The notes beneath the pieces were generated by a model. That model was not told where the DNA came from and made no database searches. It worked only from the letters and a program-made list of their open reading frames with translations. A stretch of 64,000 nucleotides of DNA from Oscillospiraceae bacterium. Lineage in GTDB: Bacteria; Bacillota; Clostridia; Oscillospirales; Oscillospiraceae. Positions 7,583 to 15,828 of this stretch are shown here, piece by piece (position 1 is the first letter of the stretch; each line of letters opens with the position of its first letter). Position numbers and translations under genes: made by a program. Where the stretch lies: contig JAGBBD010000006.1 in assembly GCA_017938625.1 (NCBI GenBank), forward strand, positions 1 through 64,000, given 5' to 3'.

Positions 7583-8188
7583 ATGATCAATGAAAAAAGT
7601 ATCATTGACCAAGTTCTGCAGGGGAACGATGAGGCGTTTGCGGAGCTGGTCAAGGCATATGAAGACAAGGTATATAATCTGTGTCTGCGAATGTGCTCAG
7701 ACAGAGAGGATGCCAGAGATCTTGCGCAGGAAGCGTTTGTCAAAGCATGGCGTGGTCTGCGGTTTTATAAGCAGGAATCTGCGTTTTCCACGTGGCTTTT
7801 CCGCCTGACCACCAATGTGTGCATTGACTACCTGCGGCAGAAAAAGCGCCGCAGCGCTGTCTCTCTGACCACAGATGATGAACTGCTTCAGCTGGATGTG
7901 CCGGATCCTTCTCCCACACCGGAGGAGCAGGTGCAGCAGACCATGGCACGTCAGACCGTGGCATCTGCCATGGAACAGCTGGAGGAGGAATTCCGTACTG
8001 TGCTGACCCTTCGCGTGGTGGAGGAACTGAGCTATGAAGAGATCGCGGAGATATTGGATCTGAAAGTGGGTACTGTAAAATCCCGTCTGGCACGGGCAAG
8101 AGAAAAGATCAAAAAAATATTGCTGAAAAGCGGGAACGATCTGTTTGACCACAGCGTCAAAAAGAATAGAGAGGAGGATGCGTTGTGA
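7583..8188 (+). CDS. ECF-type sigma-70 family RNA polymerase sigma factor
   Basis: A 201-residue alternative sigma factor. Region 2 covers about residues 20-90 (DARDLAQEAFVKAWRGL, then FSTWLFRLTTNVCIDYLRQ) and region 4 about 125-180, with the helix-turn-helix YEEIAEILDLKVGTVKSRL. A Pro-rich linker (PDPSPTPEEQ) joins them. Overlap with the following zinc-finger anti-sigma gene (GTGA) argues that the partner holds it inactive until an envelope or redox signal arrives. The regulon is not visible here; co-transcription with dusB from a sigma-A promoter is likely. Confidence 0.92.
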   Translation: MINEKSIIDQVLQGNDEAFAELVKAYEDKVYNLCLRMCSDREDARDLAQEAFVKAWRGLRFYKQESAFSTWLFRLTTNVCIDYLRQKKRRSAVSLTTDDELLQLDVPDPSPTPEEQVQQTMARQTVASAMEQLEEEFRTVLTLRVVEELSYEEIAEILDLKVGTVKSRLARAREKIKKILLKSGNDLFDHSVKKNREEDAL

Positions 8189-8796
8189 AGTGTGAGGAAG
8201 CTCTGCTTCTGATCAGCGGACATTTGGATCATGCCAACACCATAGAGGAAGAAGCTGCCCTTCAGGCGCATCTGAGCACCTGTTCTGCGTGCCGTGATGT
8301 GCTGCAGGCATTTGAATATGCAGATCAAGGCATTGCCGATCTGCAGGAAAAAGCGCCGGAAGATCTTTGCGATCGCGTTATGGAGCAGATCAGTCAGCCC
8401 AAAAAGAAAAAGCACCTTCGACCTTGGCTCGGTGTGGTCGCAGCTGCTCTGCTTTTGGTGGTAGGCGTCAGCGCCACGGTGGATCTGCAGGAAGAGAATA
8501 TCGTGCCACAGACTGCAACAGTTAGTGAAGCCTACAGTGTGCAAAGATCTGTTGTGCAGGTCGATGCAGATGCTCTGGCGCAGCAGATCTCCCGGGAACG
8601 CGATGCCGTTGTGGCGGTGGTGCGTGAAATGTACTATGAGATCGAGACCTATCCCTGCGAAACGCTGGAGGAAGGCGGTGTGCTCTATGCGCTGCCGGAT
8701 CATAACGCGGCGGTGCTTTTGCATGAGACCTACGGCTGCGCGATCTATGAGCCAAACGAAAATTCAGACACGGCATATGCCTTGCTTGTGCCATAA
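8185..8796 (+). CDS. Zinc-finger anti-sigma factor
   Basis: A 203-residue one-TM protein. The N-terminus has the zf-HC2/ZAS motif H-x3-C-x2-C (HLSTCSACRDVL, about residues 30-41) that binds cognate ECF sigma factors. A membrane segment follows a KPKKKK-like basic patch at about residues 72-95 (PWLGVVAAALLLVVGVSA), and about 110 extracytoplasmic residues follow. The GTG start at 8185 overlaps the sigma stop codon and has GAGGAGG at 7 bases. Topology fits regulated release of the sigma factor. The signal sensed is unknown. Confidence 0.88.
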   Translation: MKCEEALLLISGHLDHANTIEEEAALQAHLSTCSACRDVLQAFEYADQGIADLQEKAPEDLCDRVMEQISQPKKKKHLRPWLGVVAAALLLVVGVSATVDLQEENIVPQTATVSEAYSVQRSVVQVDADALAQQISRERDAVVAVVREMYYEIETYPCETLEEGGVLYALPDHNAAVLLHETYGCAIYEPNENSDTAYALLVP

Positions 8797-8839
8797 AAAA
8801 TCGATCCGATCCCGGGTAAGGGATCGGATCGATTTTTTT
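8795..8839 (+). terminator. Strong intrinsic terminator
   Basis: A long stem (AAAAAATCGATCCGATCCC with its complement) and T-run starts at the anti-sigma stop codon. It is symmetrical enough also to stop transcription arriving on the other strand. Confidence 0.92.
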
Positions 8840-8844
8840 ACAAA

Positions 8845-9834
8845 CTAAAAGTCATCTTCCTGGACCTCAACTGTAACACCATTTCCGTCTTCGCCGTAGT
8901 CCATGGTATAAGTCCAAAGATAGTTATAGAAGTCGAAAACCTGTTCCTCTTTTTCATAGTATGTCTCTTCGCCGAATGCCAGTTCGGGGCCATACCAGTC
9001 ATTGCCGTGTGCCATGTAGAGGTAATAGTTTCCTGTAGGAACATTGACTTTGGCTGTTTCACCTGCATTGACAAAGAATGAAAATATATCATTTCCGTTT
9101 TCATCCTTCAATTTTACGAAGGTGTTGAAGTCGCCGGCGGCGTTGAAAGTGAGGGAGGAACCGTAATACTTCTTTGCATCGGTATAGACTGTGCCGCTTT
9201 TGGGCGCTGTCATAGGTCTCATAGTTCCGCAATCGGCACAGGTTTTGGGAGTTGTAAAGGTCTCTTCAATCCATGTGTGCTCTAAGGGCTCGCCCCATGT
9301 CATATTGCAGCGGAAGCAATCTCTCGGTTTGGTGCAGGTGGCTTCGCGGATACTGTGTCCCAGTGCGCTGCCGAAGGTGCTTGAGCAGGTGAGACAGCGA
9401 ATCGGTTTGGTACAGGTGGCGCTGAGAAGGCGGTGGGGCAAAGGCTCCCCCTGTGTGCGCCCGCAGTTGGCACAGGTCATGGGTGCTGTGCAGGTAGCTT
9501 CTTCCCAGGCATGAAAACACAGAACTTTTGTAACAAACAAAATACTGATGACAAGCACAGACAGTAAAAGCACACCCAATACGGCCTTGCGCCAAATGTC
9601 AGAGCGTACCGCTGTCACAGCCTCAGCCGCAGTCGGCATTTGCTGAGTCTCTTCGTGCACTGTTTCCTCTGGCAGCGGCGCAGCTTCCGGCGGTGTGTGG
9701 TCTTCCTGCGTTACCGGCTCTGCAGAGTCAATATTCTCTTTTACCGTTTGTGTTGGCGCAGAAAGATTCTTTCCGCAATAGGCGCAGAAGGAGCTTTCGT
9801 CTTGAATCTCTTTTCCGCAAAATCTGCAAAACAT
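8845..9834 (-). CDS. Zinc-ribbon membrane protein with Cys-rich tandem repeats
   Basis: A 329-residue protein. The N-terminus is a two-knuckle zinc ribbon (CRFCGKEIQ ... CAYCGK), then a Glu/Pro/Thr-rich linker, one membrane segment at about 105-125 (AVLGVLLLSVLVISILFV) and an outer region with four degenerate repeats of about 22 residues: H-x-W/L ... E/S-A-T-C-T-x-P-x-x-C-x-x-C. Repeats of this kind occur in surface proteins of gut Firmicutes. The last 130 residues form a beta-rich domain without a known motif. ATG at 9834 follows GAGAGGG; longer frames lack a site. A -10-like TACAAT is at 9859-9864. Function unknown. Confidence 0.8.
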   Translation of the reverse strand: MFCRFCGKEIQDESSFCAYCGKNLSAPTQTVKENIDSAEPVTQEDHTPPEAAPLPEETVHEETQQMPTAAEAVTAVRSDIWRKAVLGVLLLSVLVISILFVTKVLCFHAWEEATCTAPMTCANCGRTQGEPLPHRLLSATCTKPIRCLTCSSTFGSALGHSIREATCTKPRDCFRCNMTWGEPLEHTWIEETFTTPKTCADCGTMRPMTAPKSGTVYTDAKKYYGSSLTFNAAGDFNTFVKLKDENGNDIFSFFVNAGETAKVNVPTGNYYLYMAHGNDWYGPELAFGEETYYEKEEQVFDFYNYLWTYTMDYGEDGNGVTVEVQEDDF

Positions 9835-9903
9835 ACAGATCCCTCTCTTTCTGAGGTCATTGTAGCACAACAATGGAACAAAAGCCAGATTCGATCTTAT
9901 GAA

Positions 9904-9939
9904 AAAAGAACTCAAACAGATGTTGAGTTCTTTTGTTTT
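9904..9939. terminator. Orphan terminator-like hairpin
   Basis: A perfect 12-bp stem (AAAAGAACTCAA) with a 7-base loop and T-rich tail. No gene ends directly before it on the plus strand, so it may be a remnant or stop antisense reading. Confidence 0.55.
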
Positions 9940-10123
9940 TATATGGAAAATCACGCCGGTTAGGATACGCTTCCAAACGGCGTATATATACAAACATCCA
10001 TTTTCCGACTTGAGGAGGGTCACATTGCTGCTTAGAATGCAGCACTCTTTAAGCTCTTCCTCAAAATGACGTACTGACGTTCAATGGAATATGCTGCTCA
10101 TATGTCCCTGCATATTGCCGCGC
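9940..10123. other. Intergenic spacer, weak hairpins only
   Basis: No gene is supported. There is a loose hairpin with outer arms at about 10009-10017 (CTTGAGGAG) and 10055-10063 and an inner ATTGCTGC/GCAGCACT pair at 10024-10045. It probably includes the terminator region of the minus-strand SdpI-family operon. Confidence 0.5.
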
Positions 10124-10507
10124 TCATTCTGTCTTTCTGTTGCCTGCTTTATCAAAAGTCTTTTTCAGCGCTCGTTCCGTTGGCACAATTGCAAAAATCA
10201 GAACAACCAACTCAACCACGCAGACAATACCGCCTACGGTCCCGACCACATCCTCTGGTCTGCCAACTACAAACAGCATGGGGATAACAGTAACCGGTAC
10301 CAGTATCCAACCAAGCCAAAACCACAGTTTTCCAATATACTTATGAGCAAACTCCCAAGTATCTTTGTTCTTCATTGACATACTGGTGCGATACCCAAAA
10401 ACATAGTTGATCTCCTTCGGTGCAGACTTCATGAATGCTTTCCCCATCACGATCATGATAGCCGGAAACAAAAGATCCATCACAAGCATAAAAATCCAAA
10501 ATCCCAT
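10124..10507 (-). CDS. SdpI-family membrane protein
   Basis: A 127-residue protein with three to four membrane segments and the SdpI-family signature INYVFGYRTSMSMKNKDTWEFAHKY (N-x-x-x-GYRT...S.KN..TW..A) at about residues 30-55. SdpI of Bacillus gives immunity to the SdpC toxin, but this short form is widespread and mostly uncharacterised. ATG at 10507 has AGGGAGG 5 bases upstream. It is 17 bases behind an 85-aa gene in the kdpD-kdpE transcription unit, so it may be expressed together with the potassium-sensing system. A link to potassium is inferred from position only. Confidence 0.78.
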   Translation of the reverse strand: MGFWIFMLVMDLLFPAIMIVMGKAFMKSAPKEINYVFGYRTSMSMKNKDTWEFAHKYIGKLWFWLGWILVPVTVIPMLFVVGRPEDVVGTVGGIVCVVELVVLIFAIVPTERALKKTFDKAGNRKTE

Positions 10508-10524
10508 TTTGCCCTCCCTGGTTT

Positions 10525-10782
10525 TCAAAGATCAAGCAATTTGCTTCTGCTTGGTCTTTCTTTATCATAAGCTACCGTCATTTCTGTGTTCACGGTGGGA
10601 ACAGGCAGCCCCGCTCTGATCCATTTTTTCTTATAATACTTGACCCCATCAACACAATACGCAACTTTCATAATATGTGGAAAGATCACGCCGTCAAATG
10701 CGTGCGCTCTGACCGGTTTTGTGTTGATCTTCAGCCACCACTGTTTCTTTACCGACACCACGGTGCCAATTGTCTTTTCCAT
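10525..10782 (-). CDS. Hypothetical protein (85 aa) between kdpE and the SdpI-like gene
   Basis: A small basic soluble protein starting MEKTIGTVVSVKKQWWLKIN, rich in Val, Lys and Trp. ATG at 10782 has AGGAG 5 bases upstream, lying in the last codons of kdpE, and the gene starts 2 bases after the kdpE stop, which supports translation as part of the operon. A longer frame on the same strand runs through kdpE and is rejected. It may form a small beta-barrel, but I recognise no family. Confidence 0.7.
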   Translation of the reverse strand: MEKTIGTVVSVKKQWWLKINTKPVRAHAFDGVIFPHIMKVAYCVDGVKYYKKKWIRAGLPVPTVNTEMTVAYDKERPSRSKLLDL

Positions 10783-10784
10783 TT

Positions 10785-11492
10785 TTACTCCTGTTCCACT
10801 TTCATCATTCGATAACCCACACCAATATGCGTTTGAATGTATTGCGGTGAGCCGGGAACGGGCTCCAGTTTCTTTCGCAAAGTCGCCATAAATACGCGCA
10901 AGGACGCAATATCGTTGTCCCAGCTGCTGCCCCAAACTTTCTGGGTAATATAAGTGTGGGTCAAAACCTTTCCCACATTCTGAGACATCAGACACAGGAG
11001 CTTATATTCGATCGGTGTCAAATGAAGTTCTTCTTCACCAATGTAGGCACATCCTGCCGCATAATCGATTTTCAGCTTTCCGTTGATAAATACTGACTCG
11101 TTGGCACCGGCGTTGGACTGCATAATAGCAAGTCTTCTGCCCGTAACACGAAGGCGTGCAAGGAGTTCTTCCACCGAGAACGGTTTTGTCAGATAATCGT
11201 CAGCACCGCTGTCAAGCGCTTCGATTTTGTCGGCATCCTCACTTCTGGCGCTTATGACAATAATGGGCATATTTGACCAGGTTCGAATTTTCCTGATAAC
11301 TTCAACTCCGTCCATATCAGGAAGCCCCAGATCCAGCAGCACAATATCGGGATTACAAGTAGACGCCTGACAGATCGCTCCGCTGCCATCTGGAGAAACA
11401 ATGTATTTGTACTCATGCGCCTTTAATGTCGTAGTGATGAGATTGCGTACAGACGCATCATCCTCAACGACGAGGATCTGTAGTTTATTCAT
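10785..11492 (-). CDS. kdpE: KdpE-like response regulator
   Basis: A 235-residue OmpR/PhoB-type regulator. The receiver has the acidic pocket in VVEDDASV, the phospho-acceptor Asp in VLLDLGLPDMDG (about residue 52), and Lys in YLTKPFSVEELLARL; the winged-helix DNA-binding domain ends in THIGVGYRM. It overlaps the kinase gene by 8 bases. In most bacteria KdpDE activates kdpFABC; here those genes are absent and a Ktr/Trk-type uptake system lies just upstream in the same direction, so that is the likely target. Confidence 0.92.
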   Translation of the reverse strand: MNKLQILVVEDDASVRNLITTTLKAHEYKYIVSPDGSGAICQASTCNPDIVLLDLGLPDMDGVEVIRKIRTWSNMPIIVISARSEDADKIEALDSGADDYLTKPFSVEELLARLRVTGRRLAIMQSNAGANESVFINGKLKIDYAAGCAYIGEEELHLTPIEYKLLCLMSQNVGKVLTHTYITQKVWGSSWDNDIASLRVFMATLRKKLEPVPGSPQYIQTHIGVGYRMMKVEQE

Positions 11493-13470
11493 TGATGTTC
11501 ACCTCTCCCGTGGGAACAGTAAATGTAAAGATGCTGCCGTGGGGCTTGTTGTCCGTCAAGATAATTTCTCCTCCATGGGCATGAATGATTGATTTGCAAA
11601 GAGCAAGACCAAGTCCGAGACTGCGTCGGTTATCGGCGACTTTATTATCTCCTGTATAGAACATCTCAAATACTCGATGCTTTGCCTTGTCAGGGATTCC
11701 GTCTCCGTTGTCTGAAACACTTACCGATATAAAATCGGATTTTCGTTCCACCGTGATCTGAACATCTGAGCCAATCGGAGTATATTTTACCGCATTGTCT
11801 ACAAGATTGATGATCACCTGCATGATCAATCCGGCATCCATGCGGGCAATCAATAACTCATCCTTGTATTCCACTTTGATTTTATGCTCACAGCGTTTGC
11901 GTTTAATATGCCGCATTGCTTCCTCAACGACCTCGTCCATAAGCTGCAGCGACATATTGAGGTTCATTCGGCCCTCTTCGATTCTGGTAACAGAAAGAAG
12001 ATTTTCCACAAGGCTGATGAGCCATTGCGCATCGTCGTATATGTCGGTAAAGACTTGGATTCTCGTTTCTTCGTCCAGTTTATCATAATTTGTGAGGAGA
12101 TTGCCTGCATTGCCTGATATGGACGTAAGAGGTGTGCGCAGATCATGAGAGATCGCACGAAGCAGATTTGCCCGAAGCTGTTCATTCTTGGCAAGTACCG
12201 CTGCCACCTCTTTTTCTTTCGCATTGCGAATGTTGTCCATAGCAAGTGCACATTCGCCCAAGATGGAAAGCAGGATGCTGTTTTCAAAAGCATCGAGAGG
12301 CTTTTCGCCTATACGGATCCCGACCACACCATAAACATTGTCGTTGATGCGAATCGCCAGGTACATACACTGTGCTTTATTCAGCGTATGGGTGGAAGCT
12401 CCTGCGCGGTGCTTATTTTGATACACCCATTCGGCTGTCATACGCTCCCGGGCAGTGAAGAGATCTTCTTGTCCTTCGGGCGAAACCGGGAAAAGATAAC
12501 CTTTTGAAAGCGCACCATCTTTAACGGAATACATCACAACCGTTCGATTGAGAAGCTTCATAAGCTGTGTGGAAGTAATATCAATAATATCCGTATCATT
12601 TCGCGCCTTTTGCAGCAACTGATTCGTATCAAGCAGCACCCCTGTCCTGAATGCAGCCTGTGCCGACAGTTTGGCATGCGATTTCAGTTTCGATGCTAAC
12701 GTTCCGGTAATGATAGACGCTGTCAACATAATGGCAAACGTTATTGGATAGCCGGGATCGTAGGCATGAAAAGTTAAAAGAGGCTCAGTCAAGAAAAAGT
12801 TGAACAGCGCGACACTCATAACGGAACCGATCATACCGCAAGCGTATCCTCTGGTAAACAAAGAGGTCAACAGGACACCGAGGATATAAACGGTAATAAT
12901 ATTTGAGTCAGTAAACCCAAGCTTATAAAAGGCAATTCCCAACAAAGTCGTCAGTGCAAGGATCACAATGGTGATCATAATATCTTTGGGGTAGGGAATG
13001 AAATTATAGAAGAAGGAATGGGTCTTGTCCCGATAGTTCAGGTTGACTGAGTTATCGGGAATGATATGAATATCAAGATGTGGTGCGATCTCCACCAGTT
13101 TCTCAGTCAGTGTCGGTTTGTTCCAAAAATGCCGACGTTTGACATTGCTTCTGCCGATAACGATCTTGGTCACACCTGAGATGCGGGCAAATTCGGCGAT
13201 CTGATGCGAAACATCCTCGCCGTATACAGTCGTGATCGTTGCCCCAAGCTGCTCTGCAAGATGGATATGGTATTGCAGACGGTTTTTATTCGCCTCGTCC
13301 ATTTTATCCGCATCCGGCGTATGTACATAAAGCGCCGTAAAGCTGCCCCCAAAGGCAGATGCCATTTTCCCGGCAGTACGTACGATTTTGGCATTGGATG
13401 GGGACGCCGAAAGACAAACAAGGATATGCTCCGGCATATCTGCACTGAATGACATTGCTTCTTTGCTCAT
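11485..13470 (-). CDS. kdpD: KdpD-like sensor histidine kinase without the N-terminal ATPase domain
   Basis: A 661-residue kinase, against about 890 for full-length KdpD. The missing part is the N-terminal KdpD domain with its Walker motifs. It begins instead with the universal-stress-protein domain (about 12-150), which carries S-x-S, 20 residues, then FTALY: the pattern reported for c-di-AMP binding in S. aureus KdpD. Then come the four-helix DUF4118 region (about 165-270), a GAF-like domain (about 285-400), the H-box SHDLRTPLT (about residue 435), N-box DNAVKYTP, and G-boxes DNGDGIPD and GLGLALCKSI. ATG at 13470 follows GGGGGA. It likely senses turgor or c-di-AMP and phosphorylates KdpE. 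Confidence 0.92.
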   Translation of the reverse strand: MSKEAMSFSADMPEHILVCLSASPSNAKIVRTAGKMASAFGGSFTALYVHTPDADKMDEANKNRLQYHIHLAEQLGATITTVYGEDVSHQIAEFARISGVTKIVIGRSNVKRRHFWNKPTLTEKLVEIAPHLDIHIIPDNSVNLNYRDKTHSFFYNFIPYPKDIMITIVILALTTLLGIAFYKLGFTDSNIITVYILGVLLTSLFTRGYACGMIGSVMSVALFNFFLTEPLLTFHAYDPGYPITFAIMLTASIITGTLASKLKSHAKLSAQAAFRTGVLLDTNQLLQKARNDTDIIDITSTQLMKLLNRTVVMYSVKDGALSKGYLFPVSPEGQEDLFTARERMTAEWVYQNKHRAGASTHTLNKAQCMYLAIRINDNVYGVVGIRIGEKPLDAFENSILLSILGECALAMDNIRNAKEKEVAAVLAKNEQLRANLLRAISHDLRTPLTSISGNAGNLLTNYDKLDEETRIQVFTDIYDDAQWLISLVENLLSVTRIEEGRMNLNMSLQLMDEVVEEAMRHIKRKRCEHKIKVEYKDELLIARMDAGLIMQVIINLVDNAVKYTPIGSDVQITVERKSDFISVSVSDNGDGIPDKAKHRVFEMFYTGDNKVADNRRSLGLGLALCKSIIHAHGGEIILTDNKPHGSIFTFTVPTGEVNINE

Positions 13471-13540
13471 CTTTATCCCCCATTCTTTTTTGAAAATTAT
13501 ATTACAAAATCTCGAATTTTTCTACTGTGCCTTTAGACAA

Positions 13541-13798
13541 CTATGAGGCATCTTTTTCTGTCCCATCGCACAAGAGTATATACGCACCTTTATGTGCTTC
13601 TCGAAAACATCGTATTTCTTCCACAATTTCCTCTTCCGACAGTTCTTCTGTGAGCATAACACAAGATGGAACTTTCTTTTGCGTTGCTGATTTTACAGTG
13701 GTCCTGTTCTCACCCAGAAAACGATCCAATCTTGTCATCAAAAAGTACCCGAAGCCGAACGCGCCCAGTACAGCGGCTATTAGGATGATATCTTTCAT
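13541..13798 (-). CDS. Small membrane protein in the potassium operon (85 aa)
   Basis: One N-terminal membrane segment (ILIAAVLGAFGFGYFLMTRL, residues 4-23) is followed by a soluble tail of about 60 residues with a negatively charged helix (LTEELSEEEIVEEIRCF). AGGAGG stands before the ATG at 13798. It lies between the KtrA-like and KdpD-like genes on the same strand with short gaps, so it is probably co-expressed and could be an accessory subunit or sensor link. I know no family for it. Confidence 0.72.
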   Translation of the reverse strand: MKDIILIAAVLGAFGFGYFLMTRLDRFLGENRTTVKSATQKKVPSCVMLTEELSEEEIVEEIRCFREAHKGAYILLCDGTEKDAS

Positions 13799-13831
13799 AT
13801 ATGCTCACCTCCTGCTGTGATTCTAAAATCG

Positions 13832-14479
13832 TTACATATGGAAGCACTTTTGCAATGCCTTGTATTCACCAATAACAAGCATCGTTTTTTCCTGTGTCAA
13901 TACGATATCCGGAGTAACTGATACATTCATTTTTCCGTTTTCTTTGACTGCCATAATGTTGATGTTATACTTCCTTCGAATGTCAAGCTGCCCGATACTG
14001 AGTCCGACCCACGATTTTGGCACAGATACTTCAAAAATTGAGTGTGTATCATCCATCTCGATATAATCGAGAATATGGTCGGAACCGTAGCGTATGGCGG
14101 CCCATTTCGCCACTTGCTTTTCCGGGTATACCACTTCATCCGCTCCGTTGCGAAGCAGAAACTTTGCCTGACCGTCACGCTCTGCACGGGAAACAACAAA
14201 TCTTGCTCCCAATTCCTTCAAAGAACACGTTGTTTCCAAAGAACTTTGGAAATCGTTGCCGATGGCTACGATGCACACATCGTAGTTATCTACACCAAGG
14301 GAACGCAGAAATTCCTCATTGGTACTGTCACCGATCTGTGCATTGGTTACGATGTCCATTGCATCATTGACCCGTTCTTCATCGTGGTCAACGCCCATCA
14401 CCTGATGTCCGAGCTGATTAAGTTGAAGAGCCATGTGTTTTCCAAATCTCCCCAGCCCGATCAATAATACTGATTTCAT
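13832..14479 (-). CDS. ktrA: TrkA/KtrA-like regulatory subunit of potassium uptake
   Basis: A 215-residue cytoplasmic RCK protein. The Rossmann half starts KSVLLIGLGRFGKHMALQL (G-x-G-x-x-G nucleotide site) with the acidic end of strand 2 in GVDHDEERV. The C-terminal TrkA_C half begins about residue 135. KtrA proteins bind ATP/ADP at the first half and often c-di-AMP at the second, gating the KtrB channel. The ATG at 14479 is chosen over an upstream TTG because AGGAGG is 8 bases away. It follows the channel gene after 14 bases. Confidence 0.9.
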   Translation of the reverse strand: MKSVLLIGLGRFGKHMALQLNQLGHQVMGVDHDEERVNDAMDIVTNAQIGDSTNEEFLRSLGVDNYDVCIVAIGNDFQSSLETTCSLKELGARFVVSRAERDGQAKFLLRNGADEVVYPEKQVAKWAAIRYGSDHILDYIEMDDTHSIFEVSVPKSWVGLSIGQLDIRRKYNINIMAVKENGKMNVSVTPDIVLTQEKTMLVIGEYKALQKCFHM

Positions 14480-14493
14480 GATCAAATCCTCCT

Positions 14494-15828
14494 TTATCCT
14501 ACGGTGATTCTCTCCTGCGGTAATTTGGAAAGATTTTTGTGTGAGCCCGACAATGCTGCATAGATCAGCGTCAGTCCGCCAACTCTGCCCAAAAACATGA
14601 GACTCATTAAAACATATCGTGAAAGAACTCCCAGCTGTGGTGTGATACCCATCGTCAGACCAACAGTACCAACTGCCGAGGCTGTTTCAAACAAACAAGT
14701 ATCAAACGGCAGTCCTTCCGTCACACTGATGATCATCGCACCGCTAAAAACCAGTGATACATACATTACAAGAATAGTGGCTGCATTTTTTACAGTCTTT
14801 GCTTCAATGCGTCTGCCAAAAAACTGCGGATCCTCTTTTCTCCGAAAGCTGGCGATCACATTAGAAAGCAGCACGGCAAAGGTCGTGGTTTTCATGCCTC
14901 CGGCGGTAGATCCGGGCGAACCGCCGATCAGCATCAGCACGATCAGTATCGCTTGCCCGGCGCCGCTCATAAGCGTAAGATCCGTAGTATTAAAGCCGGC
15001 CGTTCTCGGCGTAACGGATTGAAACAGCGAGCCGAGAATTCGTTCTTTTATAGGAAGTTCTGCAAAATCCACAAAGAAGAACACCGCCGGAAGCATGATC
15101 AAAAACGCTGTCGTTGTCAGGATGACCTTGCTCTGCATCCGATACTGCTTGAAGTGATATTTGTTTGTATAGATATCCTCCCAGGTAAGAAATCCTATAC
15201 CACCAATCACGATCAGCAGCATGATTGTAATGTTGATCGTTGAGTTTGCGGCATATGGGGTAAGCGATACGTATTTGTCGACTTCCGTTCCCATGATGTC
15301 AAAACCGGCATTGCAGAAAGCGGATACCGAATGAAAGAAAGACATCCATATCCCCTTCACCCCAAAATCCTGAATGAAGGTTGGCATCATCGCTATGAAA
15401 CCGAGCATTTCAAATAAGAATGTTGCTTTGATCACAAAGGCCGTGAGTCTTACAATACCGCCAACCTTTGGCGCACAGATCGCTTCCTGCATAGTGCTTC
15501 TTTGCAGCAATGTTATTTTTCTGCCGGACAGCAGCGCAAAAGATGCAGCAACTGTAATAACACCCAGCCCACCGATCTGGATCAGCATCAGAATAATGCC
15601 CTGTCCGAACACAGACCAGTACGCGGCTGTATCCTGTACCACAAGTCCTGTTACACATACTGCTGAGGTAGATGTAAACAGCGCTTCGTGAAACGGCGTC
15701 ACCATTGCGTTTTTCGATGATATTGGGAGCATTAAAAGAAGTGCCCCTGCGAGGATAACCCCGGCAAAGCCGAGAATGATGAATTGAAAAGGCGTCATCC
15801 GACGCTTTCTATGTAACAGATCCGCCAT
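14494..15828 (-). CDS. ktrB: KtrB/TrkH-type potassium channel subunit
   Basis: A 444-residue membrane protein with four repeated M1-P-M2 units. The four selectivity-filter glycines are visible: SAVCVTGLVV, SAFCNAGFDIM, RTAGFNTTDL and AVGTVGLTMG. This is the ion pathway for Na- or H-linked potassium uptake, gated by the KtrA-like protein encoded next. Start at 15828 has AAGGAG at 7 bases; the longer frame from 15876 adds a basic stretch with no ribosome site. It heads the run ktrB-ktrA-small protein-kdpD-kdpE-orf-sdpI-like. Base composition of this block looks more AT-rich than its neighbours. Confidence 0.92.
   Translation of the reverse strand: MADLLHRKRRMTPFQFIILGFAGVILAGALLLMLPISSKNAMVTPFHEALFTSTSAVCVTGLVVQDTAAYWSVFGQGIILMLIQIGGLGVITVAASFALLSGRKITLLQRSTMQEAICAPKVGGIVRLTAFVIKATFLFEMLGFIAMMPTFIQDFGVKGIWMSFFHSVSAFCNAGFDIMGTEVDKYVSLTPYAANSTINITIMLLIVIGGIGFLTWEDIYTNKYHFKQYRMQSKVILTTTAFLIMLPAVFFFVDFAELPIKERILGSLFQSVTPRTAGFNTTDLTLMSGAGQAILIVLMLIGGSPGSTAGGMKTTTFAVLLSNVIASFRRKEDPQFFGRRIEAKTVKNAATILVMYVSLVFSGAMIISVTEGLPFDTCLFETASAVGTVGLTMGITPQLGVLSRYVLMSLMFLGRVGGLTLIYAALSGSHKNLSKLPQERITVG

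Noticed and set aside
10525-10995. Longer frame extending the 85-aa gene into kdpE
   Set aside because: It overlaps well-supported kdpE coding sequence; the internal ATG at 10782 has AGGAG and fits the operon.
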